Origin: Bryum argenteum
Lineage: Eukaryota > Streptophyta > Bryopsida > Bryales > Bryaceae
DNA: 64,000 nucleotides
Direction of reading: 5' to 3'
Assembly (NCBI GenBank): GCA_037043015.1
Contig: CM073321.1
Span: 31,288,101 to 31,352,100, forward strand
This document shows positions 32,545 to 45,100 of the stretch, piece after piece. Each line of letters starts with the position of its first letter. Positions within the stretch are counted from its first letter, which is position 1. The position numbers were made by a program, and so were the translations under genes. The notes beneath the pieces are model-generated. The model was not told the DNA's origin, did not search any database, and was given only the letters and a program-made list of their open reading frames with translations.

Positions 32545-32933
32545 TGTTTCTGAAGATTTATGCATTCAATTCGTTGTAGAGTTTTAAATACTATCTCTTT
32601 GAGGGATGGTATGGAAAAATATAATTTTATATATAGATGAGGAAAAAAAAATCTCCTTTCTATTAATAAACTCCTCATAGCTTGGCCGTAGTGAGTATAT
32701 TTATATACCAAGGTTGTGACAGACAAAGTATATTTAAAAAACAATATACTTCATTTTGTGGGTTTTAGGTTATAGATTTCGATTACCTCTTCATTATAAG
32801 TGTAATATATGTTCATGAAGCATATTTTGTGTAAAAATTCCCAAGATTTTGCTATTTACTCAATAATTATTAAGGAAATTTGGGTTATTTTTGAAACTCT
32901 ACAACGAATTGAATGCATAAATCTTCAGAAACA
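32545..32933. repeat. Perfect 40-bp inverted repeat with a 309-bp loop
   Basis: 32545-32584 (TGTTTCTGAAGATTTATGCA...) is exactly complementary to 32894-32933. A transcript would fold into a long hairpin. No TIR-type signature or target duplication was found. Confidence 0.85.
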
Positions 32934-33484
32934 TAGGGAAAAAACTTCAACATAATTTGCACAGTCATTCGGCCAATGGTAGATGGCCATGTGTCATTCT
33001 AATTCCTACTTTATTGCCGGTAGTCTACTTTGGACGGCCAAGATTGATCTGATAGAGAAACTCAAAGGTTCCGGCAATTTTACGAAATCCCAAAGCATTC
33101 GTGAAAAGTGATATACTTAACATACTTAGATTTTTGCCCAAAGTGCACCCACCATAGTGTGCTTCTACCCATTCTCATTACGACTCCAAAATAAAGAAAC
33201 GTTGCAATAGTTATCCCCATAAACGGCAAAAAAATAAACACGCATTCCTCTAGAACCGGCATGCATTAGCGAATTATCCCTCTTCCAAAACCCAACATTC
33301 CAAACCAAACGAAGGAGAAATTATCCTCGCCTCGAGGATAATATCCAAGTACTTAAAGTAGAGCTTGTATAGGGTTAAGATTGTACCTTGGAACATGCTT
33401 ATCTCATCTCAATTACACAGGGGAGGAATATACATGCCTGTATAATAAAACTTTCTAGATGAGGTTCGGGAATAATAGAAATCC
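32934..33484. other. AT-rich sequence with no supported gene
   Basis: Nothing recognisable on either strand. Confidence 0.45.
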
Positions 33485-34712
33485 ATGCTGAAGTTTGCAT
33501 GTAGAGAAGGCAGTTATTATCTCCAGTCCAAGAGTAACGCTTTTGATATTTATAATTCGGATCATTACCTATTAGAAGTTATCCACGACCAGGGGATAAT
33601 TTCAAACACAATTTTCAACGCTAATAGTGTCCACTCTCTAACCATTGCAATCACTTATGCAGAATTTGAGATGGCAGTGCGTGGTAATAACCCCCACAAC
33701 TTCTTCACTCGTTCATTCGAAGTTACTGTAGACTAAAAGGCTTTCTTTTTGGACATCGTAGACGAAGATTTGCCCCTGAGGCAGTTTAAAGAGGTCGTCA
33801 TTAGTTGGTCTGTAAAAATTGTAGGATGGAGGGTCCTTGTGACGCATTAGGAGGTCATTGAAGATGGATACTACCCTTGCATGTGAACATTCACATTGTT
33901 GCAGTTGAATGCCACAAGGGTAAATATATATTGTTGCGCCTTGTCTTCAATCAGAGGGACGACAACAGAAGGGAGTTCCTCTTCAGCCTTGTCATTGAGA
34001 ACGGTGAGGGACGTAGGTGGCAGTTCAACATCGCGGCGTTCATCAATGACCTCCGCAAGCAGAACTATTCCCTCTTCAAGAGATGAGAGGGTTTGCAAGC
34101 AAAATGGCACAAGGACTCAGCAATCAACGTTAGTAGAGGGCTTAGTACAATGGTTATATTCATTAGTACTAGGAAGTCACTAACTAACTAACAACAACTG
34201 ACACAGTTTTGCCAGAGAAGAGGAAGGAGAAGAAAAGTACAAAAGACAACTGACTTGATTTTGCGTACTCGGCAAAATTTGAGACAAAATTCGGAAAAGA
34301 GTACAGAAAGTCCTTCCATTTTGAGATGGTACCATAGAGGATCAACACCTCCCAAATGAACAAGGGGAAGGACAAGTGGGTCGTTAGGAGCTTGGAGCTA
34401 GAAATGGTCGACTGCCTAAAGACAGTTCTCATCACTCTAGGTGATATCTGTTAGGCGCAAAGTATTGTGGTTATTCCAGTTGATGCAAACGGTAAACTCC
34501 TGAAGAGAGCCTCGAAATCCTGGAATGACATCAAAGACGGACAATTTTTCATTATAGTTGGCCAAACCTTTGTGACTTTCTCCAAGATAATAATTGTGGA
34601 GGCGACGGCATCTACAAAGCGAAAAGAGGAGCTCAGCTCTTGGGATGCGTACGTTGTGTACGCTAAGGACCCAAAGAGGCTTATTGCCATCTTGGAGTTT
34701 CAACACAACTAA
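33485..34712 (+). pseudogene. Decayed coding region of unknown family
   Basis: Plus-strand frame segments 33485-33736, 33877-34086 and about 34210-34712 read as ordinary globular protein (YILLRLVFNQRDDNRREFLF; KDGQFFIIVGQTFVTFSKII; SSWDAYVVYAKDPKRLIAIL), broken by TGA/TAG codons inside otherwise protein-like frames (34253, 34335, 34452 areas) and by shifts. Not recognised. Confidence 0.4.
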
Positions 34713-35423
34713 AGCCTTGAAGCATGCCTAACCCATGTGAGAAAATAAAATCATCCCAACGAAGGCAATGTTGGAGTCTTGTGGTCATCCGGCTCAAATA
34801 TTGGGCGAGGACAAAATCAGGCATAATGCAGCTGTTTATGAACCTAACATGTTCAAAGTAACTCCTCCTCGTTGGATAAAATCTACATATTTGAAGAGTA
34901 TCTTCATAGAACCTAGATTCTAGAAATCATTTTGCAACTATTGTTCTTAATTGTAGACCGTGGAATGTCCATATTTAGTTAAATATGTCATCTTAGCTCT
35001 AGGCGAGCTAAATGACTTGAGCTTTAAATTTATCTTGTGGTGATTTTTTGCCAATAGAATCATCTTAGAAATGCAGGTAGAAGTCCTATCTCTTATCATT
35101 GGTAGCGGTTGGTATTTGTAGTTAAGTATTGGTACAATTGTTGTGCCTTAAAGGTCAACAATTCAAGTGTTTGGATTTATTCGGCGTTGATTGTTGATTC
35201 CCAGTTTAATTGACTTTATCGTTTTGTTGTGCTCTTCTTGCAAATTAGTGCTGGAATGCATTTTGCGTTGGCTGCTTACAACATCTTTTGTATGCACTTT
35301 AGCTCTACAACAGGCGCGTTTTGCTTGATACATATGTGCAAACTTAGGTCGATTGAGTTTTTGAGAATTTGAATATTACCATTATAACGAAATACGTGTT
35401 AAAGGTCAAATTGTCCCTTAGCA
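34713..35423. other. Intergenic, no supported gene
   Basis: AT-rich, no motif seen. Confidence 0.45.
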
Positions 35424-38090
35424 GTGGAAGGAACTGTTGACAACTGGCAGAGAGGAGTCGACTCTATGAGGTCCTCGTTTGCCGAAGAGACTGCTCCACT
35501 GGAATCGTTGACTCAACGATTGGGAGACTCCGTCGAAGTTAGAGCAGCGCAATCGAGAGCCTCCAGTGAAACCGCAACGCCTTCCTCGTTGGCTCGACGA
35601 TTGGAAGACTCTGTTGGAGTTGGAGCCACGCAAGCAGAAGCATCTAATGATGTCGTGGCCCCTTCATCGTCAGTACGACAATCATGTGACTTTATAAGAG
35701 TTGGGGCTGCGCACTTGGCAGCATCGGGGGTGGCCGTAGCATCATCATCTACGGGGCGATGATCTGAAGTCGCTAGCAGCGGCTGCTGCTCTGTCAGAGG
35801 AGAGGGATCCGATGTGCGAGGAGGAGGCAGTAGCGTGGACAGGACCACGGGCTCAGCAGGAGGAAGGGGGACGATGTAGAGAGGGGCAGTGGTGTAGTGG
35901 GGACCACGGTCTTCGCAAGACGAGGGGCGGACGATGTGGACGAAGTAGGCAGTGGTGTACAGGGAGCCACTGCCTCTATAGCAAGCGTATTGGACGATGT
36001 CAACGCGGGAGGCATCGGTGTCGAGGAGGACTATGTCGACGGAGGAAGCACTGGAGAAGAGAGAACGACGGCATCAACATTGAACCCGGTTATCTTCAAC
36101 AACAACTCCATCTTTGCCATTTGAGCCTAAAGTTGTTCTACTATCTTCTCCGACTGGGCTTGCCTCTAAGTTAACGTTAAGTTTGCGAGCCAGTACTCCT
36201 CCTTCTTCTAAGCCCGTTGATACTCTTCGCCCTTCTTTCCTCATCCTTGGTCGAGTATCCCTTCTCGACTTTGATCCACTTGCCTGTCGAAGGCCGTGAG
36301 GATTTTGTACTCGAAAGCAAATGAATCAAGGCGTTCTTCGTCATCATCATTAGATGAGTGCAGTTTATTGAACTTGTCATTGCTTGGAAGATGTATGATC
36401 TCAGAGGGACTCGGAATTTGTTGTTTGATGACATTGGTTACGACTTCATTGTCATCTTTACCCACGACTACGGTGGCTAAGACTCGGGATTGTTTTGAGG
36501 CTGTTACTCGACTATGCAAGCTTGCGGCTCGGCCCGTATGCCCTATGTGTCCTGATCGTCGAGTCGACGATTTGACGATCAACACCTTTCTCCTGTACAC
36601 CATCCAGTTGGAGATCCAAACCTTCTTCCTGTACATCGTGGGGTTGACGATCTGACCCCTTCTCCTGTATGACGTCGGGGCGAAGATCCCCAACAGGCTC
36701 CTCAACATCCTCCGACCGACAATGATTTTGCGGTCCGCCTTGGATAATCCCACCATGCTGTGCCTCCTCTATTGCAACCAAATCAAGGATGGCCTCATCT
36801 TGGAGGACATCCTCATGATAAGATTTGTGTTCATGCCCCTCTTTGTCCTGTGCGGGTACCTCTTGGCCTTCCAAGAGGATGTCCTCTAAATGCACAATAT
36901 CGCCCGCTTGTGCATCGCCATCCAAATCCTCTTTGTGTAATGGAGGATTCTGTCGCACCTCCCACTCCGTATCTGTCTCCATGTCAATGGGATTCTGAGA
37001 TGACCCGGCTCCCTAAACATCTATTATTGCAATGGCGGAATCTTGCTCAAAATCCATCCTCGAGCAGATTCGCAACGTGTTCGTCCGGAACTGATCGAGG
37101 CCTTGGATGCTAGGATCATCAGTAACATGCGCTCCTACTTTTTCTGGTTGGCGCATTACTCCGAATCCTCCTTTGGTTGGAGAGTCTAGATTCATCGGTG
37201 GCGACGGAGGAGACTCGAAGTGCACAAATACGGGTCCGCGCGCGATCAGTCAAACAAGATCTATTGTATACAACGAATTGGAGTGCATGAAATCGTTGAT
37301 GTCCAGCCGTTCTCGAAGACCCGTGATCTCTACTTTGCTCCTCACGTCTTCACGATCTACAAACCCGTAGTTATAAGCTCCAAACATCTGGCGTATACAT
37401 GTCACATTGTTAGTAAATTTTATAGTCGACCCGACGATTAAATTGAAAGACTGTTTACCTCTGAGACAAGCTATTACACGTGACAAATAATTCTATAGCA
37501 CACAATTAGTTCTAATCACCGTCGTGTTGGCAATACTATGCTGCACAAAGCTGCAAAGAGCAATGGGTATCGTCGACTTGACAATACCAAAGAAAGGAGT
37601 ATGAGTGGTCACCTTCGTAGCGAGGAGAAACTTTGCGCCTGCGTGAATGCCAATGACATTTTCCTTCCCTAACACGCTCGCGGTTAGGATCTCAAAGTAG
37701 AACTCCTAGCGAGTTCAGCTTCATACACGCGCATTTTTGCCTTCGTATTTCTGGCGGCCTCTACATAATACAAACAATTAGCATATGTGTCATACTTCTT
37801 CTTGACACACTCTTTGCAACTTTTGCTAAGTCGCTTGAGTTCCTTTTTAAAAAAAGAAGAGAAGTGTCACATCTGGTGCAGTTTTCCTGTTGGTGACATT
37901 GTTAAACATTTTTGCCTTAATCTGTACGCACGTTAAGAGCGACGGCTCATATTGAGGGAGCTCTTGAGCTGCAAACTTTGATGCAGCTTTCTAGTCTTCA
38001 TTTCAAGACAAGACGATGAGCCAGACGTTCGGCTCCAAGATCTTGGGCTCTAGATGATGCCGAGAAACGCACGGGCGTGAGCGGAGAGCG
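35424..38090 (-). pseudogene. Partial paralogue of the DGQHR/methyltransferase-like gene (3' half)
   Basis: Minus-strand frame from about 38090 aligns with the 61-60 kb part of the gene at 58586-63905: ILEPNVWLIVLS to IKNSDVWLIIIE; EFYFEILTASVLGKENVIGI to EFYIRVLRMFTVPGNRFLSI; GAKFLLATKV to ETKPMLAGI; then an acidic repeat-rich tail. In-frame stops include TAG 37493-37495, TGA 37250-37252 and TAG 37013-37015, each with the frame resuming. The tail has 12-13-residue repeats (QEKGSDRQPHDVQEEGLDLQ, 36550-36680), a coiled coil and, at 35500-35760, three 99-bp repeats. Upstream of 38090 the homology ends abruptly, so the 5' half was lost. Confidence 0.6.
35500..35765. repeat. 99-bp coding tandem repeat, about 2.7 copies
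   Basis: Units contain TCGACGATTGGAAGACTCYG and GCAGCGCAATCGAGAGC-like blocks, keeping both strands open. The minus strand reads DDEGATTSLDASACVAPTPT. Confidence 0.6.
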
Positions 38091-38862
38091 ATGAGCGGTG
38101 AGCGTGAATTCTGGTACTTTTTTGTTTTTTTTATGGAAGATTATGACCCTATTACCACTCATTCTATTTGAGATTGTGACCCTATGACCATTGAGTTAAG
38201 TGTCATAATTTTTATTTAGAATTAATTTAGTCCAATTGAGTACCCCAAATCTGTGGAGTTAGATCTTATTTTCGCGCGAAAGTAATGTTGGCTCCATTCT
38301 ATAATTCCTCAAATAATTGGAAAGTTTTGACATTGCCGTCAATAAATTAGGACTAACGTCATCGATTCTAACTTAACAAATTTTGAGGTCATTTTTGCCC
38401 CTGATTAAGAATTGAAATTTTTTCCACATTTTGATTCCAGTTATGGAATTAAGAGAACAGCTACATTGATGCATTGAAATTGGAACTGAAGGATTTACAT
38501 CAAAATTAGGATTGACGTGACTATTAGAGGCAAGCATGGCTTTGATTAAAGTGTATTGACATACTTAGAGTAATACTTGAAGCACTTAGTGTAGGTTAAG
38601 GTATAGACAATAATCATGATAAGTAAAAATATAAAACCGTACTGAAAACACATAAAGATAATAAACACTGGTTTCGTTAAAAGTGCAATTCAATATGTAA
38701 AAGTGAACATGAACAAAATTCTGTAATCATTGAGAATTCATTGTAAGTATGACAATTTTGTGAGTTCCTCGGTAAGAAAAAAAAAGGGATAAAATCTAAT
38801 AGGTTGTAAGGAGAGGAACTTGTATTTCCCTCCTTTGAACCTAAAAAATGTTACTCCCAATT
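38091..38862. other. AT-rich intergenic sequence
   Basis: No supported gene; a short GAGCGGTGAGCG repeat lies near 38078-38103. Confidence 0.4.
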
Positions 38863-39055
38863 TGATTAGTGTGGCATGTGTCTCACTCCCTTTGGGCATG
38901 TGAAGATTAATGTCTTATAAGGAAGGTGTGGCATGTGCCTCACCATTAAAGACTAGTGACCTAAAAAGAAGGTGTGGCTTGTGCCACACCCCTAAACCAA
39001 GCAAAGACTGATGACCTAAAAGGAAGGTGTGGCATGTGCCTCACCCCTACCTTTA
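38863..39055. repeat. Minisatellite of GGTGTGGCATGTGCCTCACC, block 1
   Basis: Four units of about 60 bp (AAGACTGATGACCTAAAAGGAAGGTGTGG...). The core is an imperfect palindrome, 16 of 20 positions symmetric. Confidence 0.75.
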
Positions 39056-40240
39056 CACGCATACCTAATAAGGTCTTTATTCTTCTTATAAATCACGGTT
39101 TTAGAATATGAATTGCTATTTTAAACATTTCACAAAAAACTCAAATCAAACTTAGACTTTTATAAACTTTTGGCTAAGTCACATAAACTTTGGTGTGTAG
39201 GTATCCTCTTGATAAACTCCAAACTTTAATAGTGCAAATAGAACATAGACCAATCACCAAAAGTAACATTTTTAGATATCTTTATCATACATCACGGATC
39301 TAGGCTTTTATGAGAGATTAGAGATGTTGAAAAATACAGTACTAAAAAGGTGATATTTTAGAAGCCGCAATTATGGTTGCTCGTAGAACAAGAAATGCAA
39401 AATGGACCAAAACCCTCTTAAGTAAGCATGTCTAACATGGAAAGAATTGGAAGAAGGGGTAAGTGTGAGCGATGGGACAAAAAAAAATTTTAAAAAATAA
39501 AAATAAAAAATAAAAATAATAACATCAGAATGTCGAAAGGAGCAGCAACACCTTCAGCAATTGCGACAAAGCGATAGCGCAGCAGCTAGTCAGACGACAT
39601 GTTCGAGACGATGTTCTCGTCGTTCATATGATTGTGTTTGCAATTGATGAGGCGCGAGTCACCGGCGACCCTCCCAAACTTGCACCCATTGAAAGTTGAT
39701 GCGATCTCTGCTCCCTGGTAACAATCCACACCTCTATCAGGGAGAACAAGGGTTAGGGTTTCCCTCTATGGGGGAGAACAAGGGTTAGGATTTCTACAAT
39801 TGGCCTGCAATACAGTAGTGAAATCTCCCATTTGACTTTGTAGTCTGTAAGTAAAAGGCTTCCTTTCTCCTTTCCCGCTCACGGAATTTGAAGATACTTT
39901 GTTGAATTGCTATTATCTTGCTTCATACCGGACTGTATTAGAAGGCGTAGTCAACAATTGTGATAGGTTTAGATTTCTGGTTGTGAGTTTGAGTTTGAGG
40001 CCTAGAGAATCAGTGCACATTCACGGTTCAAGAAGTGTTCATGTTCTCCCCCTTCTACCTTGTTCTCTTGGCCTTTTACCAATATCTTGTGTGCATGTCA
40101 TGAAGGTTAAGTTAAAGGGTCATTTATTCATGCTAACTTCATTATAGGTTCAGAGTTTCTTTTGTTTTATACAACTATGATATTTGGCTCTTCAGATAAA
40201 ACATGTGCCACATCCTTTTCTATATATTTCCTAAAGCTAA
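39056..40240. other. Intergenic, no supported gene
   Basis: Contains a duplicated 25-bp phrase GGGAGAACAAGGGTTAGGRT at 39741 and 39773. Short plus frame 39899-40147 is not supported by any family feature. Confidence 0.4.
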
Positions 40241-40650
40241 TTTAGAGCAAGAAGGTGTGGCATGTGTTTCATCCTTATTTAAACTTTGGGAGTTTAGAAG
40301 AGCTTGAAGAGGGTGTGGCATGTGCCTCACCCCTAGTTTAGATTTGAGAGTTTAGAAAAACTTGAAGAAGGTGTGGCATGTGCCTCACCCCTAGCTTATT
40401 TTTGAGGGTTTATAAGAGCTTGAAGGTGTGGCATGTGCCTCACCCCTAGTTCAGATTTGGGAGTTTAAAAGAGCTTGAAGAAGGTGGTGGCATGTGCCTC
40501 ACCCCTAGTTCAATTTTGAGGGTTTGGAAGAGCTTGAAGAAGGTGGTGGCATGTGCCCCACCCTAGTTTAGATTTGGGAGTTTAGAAGAGCTTGAAGAAG
40601 GTGGTGGCATGTGTTTCATCCTTATTTAAACTATGGGAATTTGCAAGAGC
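40241..40650. repeat. Minisatellite of GGTGTGGCATGTGCCTCACC, block 2
   Basis: Seven units of about 58 bp (GAGCTTGAAGAAGGTGTGGC...CCCTAGTTTAGATTTGRG). Further single cores at about 41008-41030 and a partial one near 40953. Confidence 0.85.
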
Positions 40651-41368
40651 TTGACTTGCTTAACCCCTCAAGGACCAAGGCGTCAAAGTTGATTTACAAG
40701 ATAATTCTAGGAAAGCCTTTGGTTCTTTTATTTTTGGCAAGATATATATAGGTATATTCAACAAAAATTTCATTCACATCAATTTCGTACAAAGATTTGG
40801 AGTTTATGCTCTATTGCACTCAATGTATTACACTGCAAATCTAGTATTTCATTTTATGAACAACATAATGAGGAGATTGTTGGTTTTGGGTGATGCACAT
40901 GTCTCACTTCTTATTATTGTTATTCAAATCATGCATGGTTCTCAAGATAAGACATGTGGCACACCTTCTTTAAGCATTCCTAAAATTTCACAACTTACAT
41001 CATACGGGTGTGGCATGTGTCTCACCTCTTAAGATTTGGCGAGTGCTTCACTTTTTGTCCCCCTCAAATGTTTTGATTGGAAAGTAGAAAAAAATGTAAT
41101 TGTGGCAAAGATGTTATGAGAATGGCTTATTTTGAAATGTCATATAATTTTGAATTATAATTTGCAAAGAAGTGGAACCAAATTGCTATATATTTGCATA
41201 TACATCTCAAAATTAGTGATTAAAATATTCAAAAATAATCCCAAAAAAAGTGCACATATCAAAAGGCACTTTTAACGAAACCCTTGTTAATAGATAAATA
41301 ATAGATGATGGCAACTACTAATGTATGGCGCTATCATGTCAAGTACCTATCAGAAAACAAATTACGTA
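40651..41368. other. Intergenic, no supported gene
   Basis: AT-rich; only isolated minisatellite cores. Confidence 0.4.
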
Positions 41369-42130
41369 CTATGCAGAAGGTGTAGCACCATTAAAGTGCT
41401 GGTCACACTCATCACCCTCAAAGTCTATAAGCTTAAGCACATTATTGCTGAAACGTGGACGTGTACTGTCAGACAGAATGGGAGATGGAGCTCGAACAAA
41501 CTCTTGCGCAAGGCACTCGGCATAGGAAGGTAGGGTGAATGTTGTTGGAGGGCTGTTGTAGAGGTGAGCGTTGCGAGTCAATTGCTCCTTCAGAGCTGCG
41601 ATGCTAAAAGTACAAAGAAAGTCAGTACAATATACTTGTAATGCGGAATTCAAAATTGAGAAAGAGAATAGATGATGGTTTTACGCATCACAAAAATGGC
41701 TCCAACGTCTGTCAAAAGATACGCAGCAAATAAGAAGAGGTTCTCAAAGTAGTTTTTATCACGTTGGTTCTAGGATGGAATTTCTGTAGGAAACACATCA
41801 GACATAGGCAAGTTCTCTTGAGCATCTGCAAAAATAAGATCAATTCCAGGATGCTTGGGATTATATTCCATCGCCGTAGACGAGTACTTCCGGTCTTTTA
41901 CAATTTGAGATACACTTCAATAATTAGATAGTGGATGATAGATTTACAAGTACATGATGATAGTAAGGAGATTCTATATGACAATTGTAAGAAATAGTAC
42001 CCTGTTGATGTGCTGGACGATATCAAGAACTTGAAAATCTCAGTTTCAAGTTGCCAGCAATTGATGAATTAAATCTTTAATGTTCCCCTTCTCGAGATAC
42101 ATAGGCAAAGTGACTGATATTTTTGACGAC
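41369..42130 (-). pseudogene. Methyltransferase-like segment of the ParB-like gene
   Basis: Minus-strand exon-like segment about 41890-41690 reads NPKHPGIDLIFADAQENLPM, then RDKNYFENLFLFAAYLLTDV and GAIFVM, with one TAG between. The layout (hydrophobic strand ending DLIFAD, then a helix of the NLFLFAAYLL type, then a G.IFV strand) resembles motif IV and the following helix/strand of N4/N6 DNA methyltransferases, but the DPPY-type residues are replaced (ADAQ). It aligns loosely with GIIDLRCVPGHSS...YFNDFL...DVWLIII in the 61-kb gene. 41369-41653 is a further open stretch of unknown role. Confidence 0.4.
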
Positions 42131-42179
42131 GAGCTGCTACCAATGTATTTTGGTTTTAGAACACGCAGTTTGGCGAATT

Positions 42180-45100
42180 TTAGCTGACTGAGGCGACGAG
42201 GGGAATGCGGGGAGTTGTTGTCGATGGTGAAAGATTGCGGAGGGGTGTCCTCGCATTCGTACGTCCACCTGCAGAATTTTGAGTCAATCTTGCACCGCGT
42301 CTAATTGCATTGATTTTTGCTCCATCTGAAGCCTGAGTCAGATCAAGTTCTTCTAAACCTGCAATGTCTTGTGAAAGGGGAGCGATTTCTTCGGATTCTT
42401 GATCAAAATCTACAACAGGGTCCGGAGCAGCGATACGTCGCTTTTTTTTTGGTCGAGGTTTGGGCTGTGCAGCTGGTGTAGAAGGCAGAGATGGTGGGAC
42501 AGGTGAGCCTGGTAATATCGAGAAGTTGTCGTCGTCATCGTTGTCATCTATCTCCATAGGTGCGGTGCAAGGAGCGCTTGAACCTATGTTTCGAAGAAGA
42601 TGTTTCTCCTGCTTATGGACGTAGTTATCGTTGCACTCAAAGAACTAACCACCGGTCATCAATTGTGAGGTAGAAAACTGCCTCTGCTAGGCTTCTGAGA
42701 AAATGCTGTTGGGATCATTTGTAACTGAAACGTTTTCAGAATCTACTGGAATGGACCAAGAAGCTAATGCTCCTTTGGCAACAAGCTCTTGTTTCAAGTA
42801 CCTGCACTCAAGCAAACATAATAGAATGATTTGATTAAATATTTGGTACAAATTTTGATACAAGTGATTTGCAAATTGAATATATACCAAAATAAGAGTT
42901 GTTTAATAGTAACTTTGCCACCACCAATCTTTTGAATATTTGTCCTTTTAATGAACCTTGGGCTTGCATTTGGAGAAAGGTAGTTGCTGAATGCCTTCTC
43001 CCATACGAGCAACCTCCACTTCTCAACATACGCAGATGGCTTTAAGACAGCCGCAGACCAGTGAATGTTGAGATTACCATCTTCCACAAGCTTTTGTAAT
43101 TCACTTGCAAGGGATTGTTCCAGCTGAAAATAAAGAGAACCCGTTCGATTTTAAAATACCGTAACGACAATAATATTGTAAACACATTGATAACGGGCAA
43201 GTTAACTCTGCTAAAAAGATGCGCGATGGAGAAATGCAACCAAAGCTTTATCTTTCATTGGACACTCTTCTGGAAAGTGGACAGACCGGCAAACTTTGTT
43301 TATTGAGTTCCACGATTGTAGCCACTTTCCCTTGAAATCGGAATGAGCATTGGTAGTGATTACCATGTGTAAGCGATCGATTGTCATATCCGGTTTGTGG
43401 TTTTGGCTATAGTGTGAATAGATCTGCATATGAAATAGATTGACAATGTTCATTTGAGTTATAGAACTCAAGGACGGGTAGGCTCATAGTGAAATTGAAA
43501 AGAGAGCGATGTATACCTCTTTTGGAAATACTTTCCCAAGTTTGTTATTGGCGACAGGGACCATCTTGTCCAAATTTTTGCCACAAATTGATTTGTTTAT
43601 TGCTTTGATTGTGTTATCCATGGTACTCTATACTCTTGGCCATGTTTGTTTATCCTTTGGGACAGTGGCGTAGTAAGTTGTTTCAGCGTCGTCTGATGCT
43701 TTCGCTAACTTCCTGTGTACGAATTATAAAAATGAGGAGAAGGTGTGAAAAAAAATACAAAATATTAAAGTGAAGCACATAAAATCCAACTTACCGCATA
43801 TAAAAATTTAACGAAGACGTCTATTGTTACATTGAACCAAGTTTCCTTTTTTGCTTTGACGTTCTTGCATATTCTGTAATCCTTCGGAGATATGAGATCC
43901 TTGAAATCCTCAAGTTTCAATTTACCGAACTTCCTCGTGCGTTGCAATTTTGCACACAAACCCTCTTCGACATGGTCATGTTCGGTAGACCTTCAGAGCG
44001 AGATCAAAGATGAGAAACATTGCAGTTTAAGAGTGTACAAATAAATTGATTCAAATCATTGTGAGAATTACTTACCAATTTATGTCGTTCATAGCGTCCA
44101 GCCGTCCAGGAGCAGGTTGCTCTCTCCACGAGCATCAAGTACGATGTAGTCTACGGAGATGTACTACGAAGGATCTATTTTATGATACCTCTCTATATGT
44201 TGCATCTATGGCGTAAGACGGTGGTTACCTTTGTACATATAAAAGTACTTGTCGCTCAGGTGTTGAAGATCTGAATCAGACTGGAGAGTCTTCTCAAACT
44301 CTTCATTAGCAACTTTCCATAGAGGATTCGTCCACACAACATCACCTGTATCAATCATTTTTTCTCTGCCTTTCTCAACAAAAAGAGACACGTACATTAC
44401 CCAATTGCCTTCACGATAGCCTTTGTTGAACTTGTTCTTCAATTTTCCAACGTCTTGTTCCAAGATAGGTCGAACTCTAGGATAACAAATGAGACGACAG
44501 AAGGGAATAAGCATGCAAGACTTTTTAACGAGTTTGTACCGAAACATGTTTATGGTCGCAATTGAATCACTTTTGTGAATCCTTTTCATCTCGTTTGCAA
44601 TCCAATCCGGATCCTTGTTTCAAATATGAGGAGGCATGTGGACGATTCCAACGTTGACACTCCTGGGCAGTATAGTGTTTTCATCCTCCAAAAGGGACTC
44701 ATGTCCATCATGATCTTGCATGGCTTTAGAATGACGGTCCGTTTCTAAAGGACTCTCTTCCGAAACTCCGTTGCACATGTCTTCAGCATTCAAGTCACTA
44801 CCAAGTAGGAGTTCATCACCATTGGTAGATTGGATTGGTGGAGGATTAAGAGGAGGTGGGGTAGCTTCTTCATCTTTGACAATATGGACTTGGCTTATTC
44901 TAATCTTACAAGCTTGAAAACCAAGTACAACACCCTACAGAAAGAATAAGAAGATGTCAAAAGTACAATGAGATATAAATAATATTACATAGGCGTGTTG
45001 TTAATTAAGATAATGATAAACATATCATATAGTCTGAGCATCCAATGAACGAGATTTTGACTTTGCTGCAAATCGCAGTGAACGTCGTGGTGCAAATCTA

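Noticed and set aside
35812..37113. Plus-strand open frames opposite the 35-38 kb pseudogene
   Set aside because: The minus frame aligns with the 60-61 kb gene, so the plus frames are shadows.
38863..40650. CRISPR array
   Set aside because: Spacing is regular but the spacers are themselves related and the setting is a eukaryotic genome; it is a minisatellite.
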